DNA of 64,000 nucleotides from Ruminococcus sp. FC2018 (lineage in GTDB: Bacteria > Bacillota > Clostridia > Oscillospirales > Ruminococcaceae): contig NZ_JHXH01000007.1 in assembly GCF_000621805.1 (NCBI RefSeq), positions 1-64,000 on the forward strand, given 5' to 3'. Position 1 is the stretch's first letter. The number at the start of each line of letters is the position of its first letter. Made by a program: the position numbers and the translations under genes. The notes beneath the pieces are model-generated. The model saw only the letters and a list, made by a program, of their open reading frames with translations, searched no databases and was not told the origin of the DNA. This document shows positions 8,072-16,404 of this stretch, one piece after another.

Positions 8072-9277
8072 ATGAATATTGCAGTTGCACAGTCCGGCGG
8101 TCCCACCAGCGCAATAAACGCCTCCCTTGCAGGCGTGGTAAAAGAGGCACTCAGACACCCTGAGATAGAGAACATCTATGGTTCGCTCAACGGTATTGAG
8201 GGAGTTCTGTCCCGGAGAATGGTGGACCTTAAAGAGGCTCTGTCCGCCCCTGAAGATATGGAGCTGCTGAGAGTGACCCCTTCAACGGCACTGGGTTCCT
8301 GCCGTTATAAGCTTCCCGATGCAGACAGCGGAAGCGACGTGTATAAGAAGATAGAGGACTGCTTTGAGGAGTATAGTATCGGTGCATTTTTCTACATAGG
8401 CGGCAACGATTCCATGGATACCGCCGCAAAGCTTTCCGATTATTTCAAGTCCAGGGGGATAAAGATAAAGGTCGTTGGGGTGCCAAAGACAATAGACAAT
8501 GACCTGCCGGGTACAGACCATACCCCGGGCTTTGGAAGCGCAGCAAAATATGTTGCAGCCACAATGTCGGAGATAATCTGTGACAGCACCGTTTATGCCC
8601 TTGAATCTGTTACCATAGTTGAGATAATGGGCAGACACGCAGGCTGGCTCACCGCATCTTCCTGCGTTCTCAGAGCAGCAGGAGAGTGTGCGCCCCACCT
8701 TATCTACCTGCCCGAGTGCAAGTTTTCCGCACAGGGCTTTATCGAGGATATAAAACAGCAGCAGAAAAAACATAAAGCGGTCATCGTCGCCGTTTCCGAG
8801 GGTGTACAGTTAGAGGACAGCAAGTGCCTGCGCAATGATAAGCTGGATGTTTTCGGTCACCAGCAGCTTTCAGGTATAGGCAAGACACTTGAGGAGCTTG
8901 TGAGGGACAAGATCGGCTGTAAAGTACGCTCGATAGAGCTTAATGTAATGCAAAGATGCTCGGCGCATATCTGCTCCAAAACGGATATAGACGAGGCAGA
9001 GACTATCGGAATGGAAGCCGTAAAGGCAGCCATTGTGGGCAACAGCGGCATAATGATGGTCTTCAAGAGAGTATCCGATCAGCCGTATGCTGTTGAAATA
9101 GGCTGTATTGATGCCCACGATACAGCTAATAAGGAGCAGTTTTTCCCGGAAAAGTGGATCAGCGAAAGCCACAATAATGTCACCGACGATGCTGTAAACT
9201 ATTTTCTTCCGCTTATCCAAGGCGAGATCCCCGTACCTATGAAAAACGGTATGCCCGTGCATTTCAGGATCAAATAA
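8072..9277 (+). CDS. pfp: Diphosphate-dependent 6-phosphofructokinase
   Basis: A 401-residue enzyme that phosphorylates fructose 6-phosphate, using diphosphate rather than ATP. ATG 8072 is chosen because AAGGTG sits eight bases upstream; an in-frame GTG at 8063 overlaps that site. The nucleotide-site residues point to PPi: in GGNDSMD (residues 110-116) Asp113 replaces the Gly of ATP enzymes, and in VPKTIDNDLPG Lys139 replaces the second Gly. Substrate motifs MGRHAGWL and the N-terminal SGGPTSAINA are intact. The reaction is reversible and serves both glycolysis and gluconeogenesis. The gene has its own promoter and terminator. Confidence 0.93.
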   Translation: MNIAVAQSGGPTSAINASLAGVVKEALRHPEIENIYGSLNGIEGVLSRRMVDLKEALSAPEDMELLRVTPSTALGSCRYKLPDADSGSDVYKKIEDCFEEYSIGAFFYIGGNDSMDTAAKLSDYFKSRGIKIKVVGVPKTIDNDLPGTDHTPGFGSAAKYVAATMSEIICDSTVYALESVTIVEIMGRHAGWLTASSCVLRAAGECAPHLIYLPECKFSAQGFIEDIKQQQKKHKAVIVAVSEGVQLEDSKCLRNDKLDVFGHQQLSGIGKTLEELVRDKIGCKVRSIELNVMQRCSAHICSKTDIDEAETIGMEAVKAAIVGNSGIMMVFKRVSDQPYAVEIGCIDAHDTANKEQFFPEKWISESHNNVTDDAVNYFLPLIQGEIPVPMKNGMPVHFRIK

Positions 9278-9279
9278 GC

Positions 9280-9321
9280 AAATGGCTTACTGTACAATAA
9301 AACGTACAGCAAGCCATTTTT
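9280..9321 (+). terminator. Terminator between pfp and the Cof-type phosphatase
   Basis: Long hairpin: AAATGGCTTACTGTAC (9280-9295) pairs with the arm at 9304-9320 with one bulge, followed by a short T-run. Confidence 0.75.
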
Positions 9322-9334
9322 GAGAGGTCATAAT

Positions 9335-10129
9335 ATGGGAAAGAAACTTGTTTTTCTTGATATCGACGGAACGCTTGTGGATAAGCTTGAAACGATACAT
9401 CCGTCAACGATAAAAGCTTTGGAGCTTGCAAGAAAAAACGGCCACAGATTGTTTATAAGCTCCGGCAGGTATAAGGGGATCGTGCCTCGCTGCCTTGCCC
9501 CGCTGCATATTGATGACGGCGTATTTGCTGCGGGCGCAAACGTCTTTTGCGGCGGGGAAGTGATCTTCAACAGCACATTTGAGCCCGGTGCTTATGACAG
9601 AATAATTGACGTGCTGATAAAACACCGTGCCATGATAGTCGCTGAAACGCTGGAAAGCGAAATGCTCTTTGGCGAGAACTGGCGCAGCGAGTTTGAGGGA
9701 ATGAAACAGTGGATACTCAGCCTTGGCGGAAGCTTTGTCCGCCGTGCTCCGAAAGGTCTTTCCACCGTGGGCAAATTCGTGTACAAATCAGCCGACTGTT
9801 CAAATGAGCAGCTTCGCAGTGAGCTTGCTGATATCTGTAATGTCATAACCCTTAGTTACCCTGATTCTTCCACCGGCGGCGAGATAATGCAGCCCGGTGT
9901 CAATAAGTCTGTGGGAATACAAAAGGTGCTTGAATATTACGGCGCTGATATTTCGGACACTATTGCTGTGGGTGACGGGGCGAATGATATTGAGATGCTT
10001 GAATTCTGCGCTGTGGGAGCTGCTATGGGCAACGCTTCCGAAATTGTAAAAGCTCACGCCGATATAGTAACCGACAGGATCGAAAACGACGGACTGTACA
10101 AGGCTTTTGAGCTTTGCGGACTGATATGA
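9335..10129 (+). CDS. HAD-superfamily phosphatase, Cof type
   Basis: A 264-residue haloacid-dehalogenase-fold phosphatase, probably acting on sugar phosphates or related small metabolites. Motif I is FLDIDGTLVD (the two catalytic Asp), motif II is the Ser in LFISSGR, motif III is a Lys near NKSVGIQ, and motif IV is AVGDGANDIEML. A Cof-type C2 cap occupies the middle. ATG 9335 is chosen over the in-frame AGG/ATG region upstream because GAGAGG precedes it. It lies after the pfp terminator, so any transcription either reads through or comes from an unseen promoter. The substrate cannot be told from sequence. Confidence 0.85.
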   Translation: MGKKLVFLDIDGTLVDKLETIHPSTIKALELARKNGHRLFISSGRYKGIVPRCLAPLHIDDGVFAAGANVFCGGEVIFNSTFEPGAYDRIIDVLIKHRAMIVAETLESEMLFGENWRSEFEGMKQWILSLGGSFVRRAPKGLSTVGKFVYKSADCSNEQLRSELADICNVITLSYPDSSTGGEIMQPGVNKSVGIQKVLEYYGADISDTIAVGDGANDIEMLEFCAVGAAMGNASEIVKAHADIVTDRIENDGLYKAFELCGLI

Positions 10130-10166
10130 AAACAGGGAGAACCGTTTGTGAGTTCTCCCTGTTTCT
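10129..10166. terminator. Bidirectional terminator between the HAD gene and cotJC
   Basis: Perfect 13-base stem AAACAGGGAGAAC / GTTCTCCCTGTTT with a short loop, between two convergent genes. Confidence 0.85.
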
Positions 10167-10763
10167 TTACTTATCAAAGCTTGGGTTGAATGCGTAGAAG
10201 TTCTTAGAATCAAGCATCTCCTGAACCATTCGCTGTGCCTCACCGAAGCGCTGGAAATGCACGATCTCCCTTGCACGCAGGAACTTGATCGGGTCACGTA
10301 CATCCGGATCGTCTGCAAGACGCAGAATGTTGTCGTAGGTCACTCTTGCTTTCTGCTCTGCGGCAAGGTCTTCGTTGAGGTCTGCAATAGCGTCGCCTGT
10401 GCTCTGGAAGGTCGCCGCCGTGAAAGGCACGCCCGAGGCTGCGATAGGATAAACCCCTGTGGTGTGGTCCACAAAGTAAACGTCAAAGCCGCTTTCCTTG
10501 ATCTCCTTCATGGACAGGTTTCTCGTCAGCTGGTAGAGGATAGTGCCTATCATCTCCATGTGGGAAAGCTCCTCGGTACCGATGTCCGAAAGCACTGCCT
10601 GTACCTCACGGCAGGGCGCAGAGTACCTCTGATTGAGGTAACGCAGAGCAGCACCCAGCTCACCGTCCGGACCGCCCAGCTGGCTGACAATTACCTTTGC
10701 AAGGGCAGGGTTAGGGTTCTTGATGTTTACAGGATACTGTAATTTCTTTTCATATTGCCACAT
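10167..10763 (-). CDS. cotJC: Spore coat protein CotJC, manganese-catalase fold
   Basis: A 198-residue ferritin-like four-helix protein of the manganese catalase family that is built into the spore coat. The dinuclear-metal ligands are visible: the Glu of CREVQAVLSDIG, EELSHME, DLAAEQKARVTYD and REIVHFQRFGEA. Length is typical of CotJC and shorter than soluble Mn catalases. It is the last gene of cotJABC; its ATG overlaps the stop of cotJB by one base, so translation is probably coupled. Catalase activity is possible but unproven for most CotJC proteins. Confidence 0.95.
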   Translation of the reverse strand: MWQYEKKLQYPVNIKNPNPALAKVIVSQLGGPDGELGAALRYLNQRYSAPCREVQAVLSDIGTEELSHMEMIGTILYQLTRNLSMKEIKESGFDVYFVDHTTGVYPIAASGVPFTAATFQSTGDAIADLNEDLAAEQKARVTYDNILRLADDPDVRDPIKFLRAREIVHFQRFGEAQRMVQEMLDSKNFYAFNPSFDK

Positions 10764-11026
10764 CAGCTTTCACCCCTTTCCCATGGGAACGGAGTGGTTA
10801 CCCAGCCCCACTTTTCCTCGGTGCTTGACTGTTCAGCCCTTATTGGACCGTATTTTTCAGCGTATTCGTCCATAAGCTGCTCGTGCTCCTTTTTGTGCTG
10901 TGCATAGTATTTCAAACCATAGGGACAGGTCGGGTGGCTGTCAAGATACAAATTGGCTTCCACAAGTGCAAAGGAAGCCTGTTGGATCTTGCGCATAAGC
11001 TTCTGTTTGTCATTTAGCAGGGGCAT
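10763..11026 (-). CDS. cotJB: Spore coat protein CotJB
   Basis: An 87-residue protein of the CotJB family. The diagnostic stretch is LVEANLYLDSHPTCPYGLKYY, followed by a charged helix and the Trp-rich end KWGWVTTPFPWERGES. It lies between cotJA and cotJC and overlaps cotJA by 17 bases, the tight packing usual for this operon. It has no enzyme motif; in sporulating Bacillota it is needed for placing CotJC in the coat. Expression under a mother-cell sigma factor is expected from the family, but I could not identify such a promoter upstream of cotJA. Confidence 0.95.
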   Translation of the reverse strand: MPLLNDKQKLMRKIQQASFALVEANLYLDSHPTCPYGLKYYAQHKKEHEQLMDEYAEKYGPIRAEQSSTEEKWGWVTTPFPWERGES

Positions 11027-11264
11027 TTTTCACAGCCTCCTCTCCTATGAACGGTTTGTCAAGGGCAGCAAATATCGTACCTCTGCATAGTGCCGTCTCC
11101 TCGTCGTAAGGTTCTTCCCATGTCTGGAAGGGCACATAAGCCATGGCAAGGGGAGTGCTTTTTGGGAAAGCCCCCGTAACCACAGGGCAGCTCATGACCG
11201 GCTCGCTCTCTTCCTTTTTGCCGAAAAGCTCAAAGAAAACTTCTTTTTCGTTTTCCAAATACAT
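11010..11264 (-). CDS. cotJA: Spore coat protein CotJA
   Basis: An 84-residue protein that opens the cotJABC operon. The family core is PLAMAYVPFQTWEEPYDEETALCRGTIFAALDKPF, which identifies CotJA. The first 35 residues are a variable extension. ATG 11264 follows AAGGAGATG. Its 3' end overlaps the cotJB start. Presence of the whole operon, together with dpaA at the right edge, indicates that this organism keeps sporulation genes. Confidence 0.93.
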   Translation of the reverse strand: MYLENEKEVFFELFGKKEESEPVMSCPVVTGAFPKSTPLAMAYVPFQTWEEPYDEETALCRGTIFAALDKPFIGEEAVKNAPAK

Positions 11265-11443
11265 TCATCTCCTTAACTGAAAACAAAGGTCTTAAAAGCC
11301 TGCGGAAGCAACCGTACGGCTTTGGAACATAATATGCAGATGCCACGGAAAATGTAACTTTTGTAGTATAGCGCTATAAAGCTTTAATGTGAAAAATAAC
11401 CAATTATTGATTTGCGTTATAAGTATCTTTGTTTTTTTTGACA

Positions 11444-11472
11444 TTGACAAAGTGCGTAAATAGGTGTTATAT
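11444..11472 (+). promoter_or_regulatory. Promoter of livJ
   Basis: TTGACA (11444-11449), 17-base spacer, TTATAT (11467-11472), 55 bases before livJ. A second overlapping TTGACA lies at 11438-11443. Confidence 0.75.
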
Positions 11473-11527
11473 TTATATTGACCAGTAATATGCGGTCTTT
11501 TTAAGTTTATAAAGGAGTGAATTAAAA

Positions 11528-12712
11528 ATGAAATTGGCTAAGAAATTTATGGCACTTTCACTTGCTGCTGTTATGGCAGGTTCGTGCCTTACAGCCTGCG
11601 GCGATTCCAGTAAGTCCGACGGCAAGGGCGGCGACGAGAACACTATCGTCATTGGCGGAAGCGGTCCTTTAACAGGTGATGCTGCGCAGTACGGCGTTGG
11701 CGTAAAGAACGCTGCTCAGCTGGCAGTTGACGAGATCAACGATGCAGGCGGAGTGAACGGCGTAAAGTTCAAGCTCGTTTTTGAAGACGATGAGGCTGAT
11801 AAGGGCGATAAGGCTGTAAATGCCTACAATGCACTTAAAGATAAGGGTATGCAGATAATGCTGGGTACCGTTACAACAGGTTCCTGCCTCGCAGTTATCG
11901 ACAAGACAAAGCAGGATAACATTTTCCAGATCACACCTTCCGCATCTGCTCAGGACGTTATCAAGAACGATAATACATTCCAGATCTGTTTCACAGACCC
12001 TAACCAGGGTAAAGCTTCTGCTGACTATATCGCAGAGAACAACGTAGCTAAGAAAATCGCTGTTATCTATGACAGCTCTGACGCTTATTCTTCCGGTATC
12101 TTCAATACCTTCAAGAGCGAAGCTTCTGAAAAGGGACTTGAGATCGTTGCAGAGCAGTCCTTCACAAGCGATTCCAAGACTGACTTTTCTGCACAGATCA
12201 CAGCTGCAAAGAACGCAGATGCAGAGCTTCTCTTCCTGCCTATCTACTATCAGCAGGCATCTCTTATCCTTGCACAGTGCAAGTCTGCAGGTTTCGCACC
12301 TAAGTTCTTCGGCTGCGACGGACTTGACGGACTGCTTGACGTTGAAAACTTTGACAAGTCACTTGCTGAGGGCGTAATGCTTCTTACACCGTTTGCAGCT
12401 GACGCTTCCGACGATGCAACTCAGAAGTTTGTAAAGGCTTACAAGGAAAAGTATAACAACGAGACTCCTAACCAGTTCGCAGCTGACGCTTACGACGGAA
12501 TCAAGATCATCGCAAAGCTGGTTGAGAAGGAAAGCATCAAGGGCAACATGAGCACAAGTGATATCTGCGATAAGCTCAAAAAGGCTATCAGCAGTGACGA
12601 CTTCAGCTACGACGGACTTACCGGTGTAAGCATGAAGTGGGGCGCTGACGGTGCAGTTTCCAAGAATCCTAAGGCTGTTGTTATCAAGGACGGCAATTAC
12701 AGCGCACTTTAA
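11528..12712 (+). CDS. livJ: Branched-chain amino acid ABC transporter, substrate-binding lipoprotein
   Basis: A 394-residue lipoprotein that captures leucine, isoleucine, valine or similar amino acids outside the cell. The signal peptide ends in the lipobox LTAC, with Cys24 as the lipidation site, followed by a Ser/Gly/Lys-rich linker. The mature part is a type I periplasmic-binding fold, opening with IVIGGSGPLTGDAAQYG and VDEINDAGGVNG, hallmark LivJ sequences. AGGAGTGA precedes ATG 11528. It has its own promoter and is followed by a moderate terminator, which would let the binding protein be made in excess over the membrane subunits. Confidence 0.93.
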   Translation: MKLAKKFMALSLAAVMAGSCLTACGDSSKSDGKGGDENTIVIGGSGPLTGDAAQYGVGVKNAAQLAVDEINDAGGVNGVKFKLVFEDDEADKGDKAVNAYNALKDKGMQIMLGTVTTGSCLAVIDKTKQDNIFQITPSASAQDVIKNDNTFQICFTDPNQGKASADYIAENNVAKKIAVIYDSSDAYSSGIFNTFKSEASEKGLEIVAEQSFTSDSKTDFSAQITAAKNADAELLFLPIYYQQASLILAQCKSAGFAPKFFGCDGLDGLLDVENFDKSLAEGVMLLTPFAADASDDATQKFVKAYKEKYNNETPNQFAADAYDGIKIIAKLVEKESIKGNMSTSDICDKLKKAISSDDFSYDGLTGVSMKWGADGAVSKNPKAVVIKDGNYSAL

Positions 12713-12732
12713 TATTCAGCATTTATATCAGA

Positions 12733-12767
12733 TGAGCTGCTGCATTTTTGCGGCGGCTCATTTTTTT
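12733..12767 (+). terminator. Partial terminator after livJ
   Basis: Eleven-base stem TGAGCTGCTGC / GCGGCGGCTCA with G-U pairs, then seven T. Likely attenuates transcription into livHMGF. Confidence 0.75.
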
Positions 12768-12800
12768 GTATAAAAAAGTGATTTATTTATAATAAAAGTG

Positions 12801-12829
12801 TTGCAAAAATATGGGTTATGTGGTACAAT
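12801..12829 (+). promoter_or_regulatory. Internal promoter of livHMGF
   Basis: TTGCAA (12801-12806), 17-base spacer, TACAAT (12824-12829). The start site near 12836 leaves a leader of about 65 bases before ATG 12901 and argues against the in-frame GTG at 12841 as start. Confidence 0.65.
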
Positions 12830-12900
12830 TATAAAAGATTGTGTCCTATGTCGTTCCGACGTGGGGTATCACTCTTTTAAACTATGGAAGGATGTTTTAT

Positions 12901-13782
12901 ATGGCTTTTCTTGAGACCCTGATAAACGGCATAAGTCTTGGAAGTATTTACGCCGTTATTGCATTGGGTTATACGCTTGTTTACGGAATTGCAAAAATGC
13001 TGAACTTTGCCCATGGAGATGTAATAATGGTGGGCGGCTATGCGGTGTTTACCGCCATGGTCACATGGAACTGGTCACCCTGGCTGGCAATGCTCTTTGC
13101 AGTGGTTGTTTGTACACTGCTTGGTATCACTATCGAAAAGGTGGCTTATAAACCACTCAGAAAGGCAAGCAGCTTGTCTGTGCTTATTACAGCCATTGGC
13201 GTGAGCTATTTTCTTCAGAATATGGCTTTGCTTATTTTTAAGGAAAAGCCAAAGGTATTCACATCTGTTGTCAATATCCCGAAGATCACCCTTTTTGACG
13301 GTAAGGTCGTTATCAAGGGCGAAACAACAGCCGCTATAATCACATCGGTTGTGATCGTTGTGGCACTTTCACTTTTTATAAACCATACACAAAAGGGAAG
13401 AGCTATGCTTGCGGTCTCCGAGGATAAGGACGCAGCCCAGCTTATGGGTATAAACGTCAACAGCACCATCTCCCTGACCTTCGCCATTGGCTCGGGACTT
13501 GCCGCAGTGGCAGGTATGCTGCTTTGCTCCTCTTACCCTACCCTTACCAATACCACAGGCGCAATGCCGGGCATCAAAGCCTTTGTTGCAGCTGTTTTCG
13601 GCGGTATCGGTTCTATCCCCGGAGCAATGATAGGCGGAATTCTTATCGGCGTCATCGAGATACTGGGAAGAGCCTATATCTCCCCTCAGCTTGCAGATGC
13701 TATCGTCTTTGCAGTGCTTATACTGGTGCTTATGGTAAAGCCTACCGGCATCATGGGCAAGAAGATAAATGAAAAGGTCTGA
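12901..13782 (+). CDS. livH: Branched-chain amino acid ABC transporter permease LivH
   Basis: A 293-residue integral membrane permease with about eight transmembrane helices. ATG 12901 is preferred because GGAAGG precedes it and a promoter lies so close to the upstream GTG (12841) that a longer product would be leaderless. Family motifs are NGISLGSIYAVIALGYTLVYGIAKMLNFAHGD (residues about 9-40) and the C-terminal GGIGSIPGAMIGG, the loop that contacts the ATPases. It pairs with LivM to form the translocation path. Confidence 0.93.
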   Translation: MAFLETLINGISLGSIYAVIALGYTLVYGIAKMLNFAHGDVIMVGGYAVFTAMVTWNWSPWLAMLFAVVVCTLLGITIEKVAYKPLRKASSLSVLITAIGVSYFLQNMALLIFKEKPKVFTSVVNIPKITLFDGKVVIKGETTAAIITSVVIVVALSLFINHTQKGRAMLAVSEDKDAAQLMGINVNSTISLTFAIGSGLAAVAGMLLCSSYPTLTNTTGAMPGIKAFVAAVFGGIGSIPGAMIGGILIGVIEILGRAYISPQLADAIVFAVLILVLMVKPTGIMGKKINEKV

Positions 13783-13824
13783 TAGAGCTATACAGCCTTA
13801 ATCTATGGAAAGGATCGATCAAGT

Positions 13825-14910
13825 GTGAAGAAAAAGATCAAACCGATGACCAGAAAAAGCTTTATTACATATGGCTTGTTGCTCATCGTTTTTGTGGCTG
13901 TGGAGATTCTTATCTCAACAGGTAATATATCAAGTATGCTCAAGGGACTTCTTGTGCCCATATGTGTGTATTCAATCCTTGCTGTGTCCCTTAACCTTAC
14001 GGTAGGTTTTCTGGGCGAGCTCAGCCTGGGACAGGCAGGATTTATGTGTATAGGTGCTTATTCAAGCGCAATTTTCTCCAACCTGGTGAAGGAAACCATT
14101 ACACAGCCGCTTATAAGATTCCCCCTTGCAATACTGGTGGGCGGCATTTTTGCAGCTCTTTTCGGCATCATAATCGGAATACCTGTGCTCAGACTCCGTG
14201 GTGACTACCTGGCTATCGTTACCCTTGCATTCGGCGAGATAATTAAAAACGTATTTGCCGCACTCTATATCGGCTACGACAGCGCAGGACTGCATATCTC
14301 CCTGAAGAGTCAGGGCGACCTGGGGCTTGCACCCGACGGCAAAATGATAATCAACGGTGCGTTGGGTATAAGCGGTACCCCAAACGATTCTACGTTTGAG
14401 ATCGCCGCAGCAATTTTGTTTATTACCCTTATTATAGCCTATAATTTTGTTAATTCACGTACCGGAAGAGCGGTAATGTCCATAAGGGATAACCGTATCG
14501 CTGCCGAGTCCGTGGGACTGAATATCACCAAGTATAAGCTTATGACCTTTGCCCTTACTGCCTTTCTGGCAGGCGTTGCAGGCGTGCTCTATTCCCACAA
14601 TTTCTATTCACTCCAGGCGTCGAAGTTCGATTACAACCTGTCCATACTGGTGCTTGTTTTCGTGGTGCTGGGCGGAATCGGAAATATAAGAGGAAGCGTT
14701 ATCGCAGCAATAATTCTGACAATGCTCCCGGAGCTTCTGAGAAGTATAAACAACTATCGTATGCTTATGTATGCAATAGTTCTTATCGTAATGATGATTT
14801 GTACATCCAACGAAACCATAAGGTCCTTCTTTGTGCGTAATATTGAAAAGTTCAAAGGACTTTTCAAAAAGAATAAAGCACAGACCGAAACGGTAAAGGA
14901 GGGTGAATAA
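13825..14910 (+). CDS. livM: Branched-chain amino acid ABC transporter permease LivM
   Basis: A 361-residue permease, the second membrane half of the importer. GTG 13825 is chosen because GGAAAGGATC lies upstream. The core motif LGQAGFMCIGAYSSA and LAVSLNLTVGFLGELS are typical, as are LRGDYLAIVTLAFGEIIK in the middle and GGIGNIRGSVIAA near the end, the ATPase-coupling loop. An N-terminal basic stretch and a charged Lys-rich tail flank about ten helices. It lies 42 bases after livH and its stop is one base short of the livG start. Confidence 0.93.
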   Translation: MKKKIKPMTRKSFITYGLLLIVFVAVEILISTGNISSMLKGLLVPICVYSILAVSLNLTVGFLGELSLGQAGFMCIGAYSSAIFSNLVKETITQPLIRFPLAILVGGIFAALFGIIIGIPVLRLRGDYLAIVTLAFGEIIKNVFAALYIGYDSAGLHISLKSQGDLGLAPDGKMIINGALGISGTPNDSTFEIAAAILFITLIIAYNFVNSRTGRAVMSIRDNRIAAESVGLNITKYKLMTFALTAFLAGVAGVLYSHNFYSLQASKFDYNLSILVLVFVVLGGIGNIRGSVIAAIILTMLPELLRSINNYRMLMYAIVLIVMMICTSNETIRSFFVRNIEKFKGLFKKNKAQTETVKEGE

Positions 14911-14911
14911 A

Positions 14912-15670
14912 ATGGCTCTTCTTGAAGTAAAAAAACTTGGTATATCCTTTGGCGGTCTGCGTGCAGTGGATGAGTTTTCCGTTAAGATAGAAAAAGGAGA
15001 GCTTTACGGTCTTATCGGACCAAACGGCGCAGGAAAGACCACCGTGTTCAACCTGCTCACAGGCGTGTATAAGCCCACCGACGGCTCTATTATCCTTGAC
15101 GGCGTGGATATCACAGGCAAAAACACAATTCAGATAAACCATGCCGGAATTGCAAGAACATTCCAGAATATCAGGCTTTTCAGCAATCTGAGCGTTATAG
15201 ATAACGTTAAGGTCGGACTGCATAATCATTATAAGTATTCTGCCGCAACAGGTGTTTTCCGTCTGCCTAAGTATTTCAGGACCGAAAAGGAAATGGACAA
15301 AAAAGCTCTTGAGCTTTTGAAGGTCTTTGACCTTGATAAGCAAGCGTATCTTCCTGCTTCTGGACTGCCATACGGTAAACAGAGAAAGCTGGAGATAGCA
15401 AGAGCGCTTGCTACCGAGCCAAAGCTTCTGCTTCTGGACGAGCCTGCGGCAGGTATGAACCCCAACGAAACAGCAGAGCTTATGAATACCATTAAGGCTG
15501 TCAGAGACGAATTTGATATGACGGTGCTGCTTATCGAGCACGACATGAGCCTTGTTTCGGGTATCTGTGAAAAACTGTCGGTGCTTAACTTCGGACAGCT
15601 CCTTTGCCAGGGCAAAACCGGCGAGGTGCTTTCAAATCCCGAGGTAATCACCGCATATCTTGGAGAATAA
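14912..15670 (+). CDS. livG: Branched-chain amino acid ABC transporter ATP-binding protein LivG
   Basis: A 252-residue ATPase. Walker A is GPNGAGKTT, Walker B is LLLLDEPAAGMNP, the switch His is in LLIEHDM, and the signature is the LivG-type LPYGKQRKLEIARAL rather than LSGGQ. ATG 14912 is used because AGGAGGG lies in the end of livM and an earlier in-frame GTG (14903) overlaps that site. The FQNIRLF segment is the Q-loop. It forms a heterodimer with LivF to power LivHM. Confidence 0.95.
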   Translation: MALLEVKKLGISFGGLRAVDEFSVKIEKGELYGLIGPNGAGKTTVFNLLTGVYKPTDGSIILDGVDITGKNTIQINHAGIARTFQNIRLFSNLSVIDNVKVGLHNHYKYSAATGVFRLPKYFRTEKEMDKKALELLKVFDLDKQAYLPASGLPYGKQRKLEIARALATEPKLLLLDEPAAGMNPNETAELMNTIKAVRDEFDMTVLLIEHDMSLVSGICEKLSVLNFGQLLCQGKTGEVLSNPEVITAYLGE

Positions 15671-15683
15671 GGAGGGCGATATT

Positions 15684-16394
15684 ATGGCAATGCTTGAGAT
15701 AAAAGACCTTTGTGTCAACTATGGCGTTATCAAAGCCCTCAAAGGTATAACATTCGAGGTCAACGAGGGAGAGGTCATCGCTCTGATCGGTGCAAACGGC
15801 GCAGGTAAGACCACTACGCTGCACACCATCACAGGACTTCTCAATGCCAGATCCGGCTCGATAGTCCTTGACGGAAAGGATATAACCAAAACACCCGCCC
15901 ATAAGATAGTTAAAATGGGTATCGCCCATGTTCCCGAGGGCAGACGCATATTCCAGAACCTTACGGTTCTTGACAATATCCGCCTTGGTGCCTTTACAAG
16001 AAAGGATAAAGACGGTATCGCACAGGATATCGAGAAGGTCTATAAGCTTTTCCCAAGGCTTGAGGAGAGAAAGACCCAGATCGCAGGAACGCTCTCCGGC
16101 GGCGAACAGCAGATGCTGGCAATGGGCAGAGCGCTTATGTCCAAGCCAAGGATCGTGGTAATGGATGAGCCTTCAATGGGACTTTCCCCGATACTCGTAA
16201 GCGAGATATTTGATATAATACAGTCTATAAGACAGCAGGGAACAACTGTGCTGCTTGTGGAACAGAACGCTAAAAAAGCCCTTTCCATAGCAGACAGAGC
16301 TTATGTTCTTGAAACAGGAAAGATAGTGCTTTCCGGCAAGGCGTCGGATCTTATAAACGATGAGTCTGTTAAGAAGGCTTATCTTGGAGAGTAG
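15684..16394 (+). CDS. livF: Branched-chain amino acid ABC transporter ATP-binding protein LivF
   Basis: A 236-residue ATPase, partner of LivG. It has Walker A GANGAGKTT, signature LSGGEQQMLAMGRALM, Walker B IVVMDEPSMGLSP and the switch His replaced by Gln in LLVEQNA, which is normal for LivF. ATG 15684 follows AAGGAGGGCG, 13 bases after livG. The PEGRRIFQNLTV motif is a family marker. The next gene starts only 10 bases after its stop, so transcription very likely continues into the kinase-like gene. Confidence 0.95.
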   Translation: MAMLEIKDLCVNYGVIKALKGITFEVNEGEVIALIGANGAGKTTTLHTITGLLNARSGSIVLDGKDITKTPAHKIVKMGIAHVPEGRRIFQNLTVLDNIRLGAFTRKDKDGIAQDIEKVYKLFPRLEERKTQIAGTLSGGEQQMLAMGRALMSKPRIVVMDEPSMGLSPILVSEIFDIIQSIRQQGTTVLLVEQNAKKALSIADRAYVLETGKIVLSGKASDLINDESVKKAYLGE

Positions 16395-16404
16395 GAGGAT
16401 AGCC

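Noticed and set aside
8229-8773. Minus-strand frames within pfp
   Set aside because: They overlap conserved phosphofructokinase motifs and have no ribosome binding site.
11265-11443. Sigma-E or sigma-K type promoter for cotJABC
   Set aside because: No sequence close to the consensus could be identified on the minus strand, so none is annotated.
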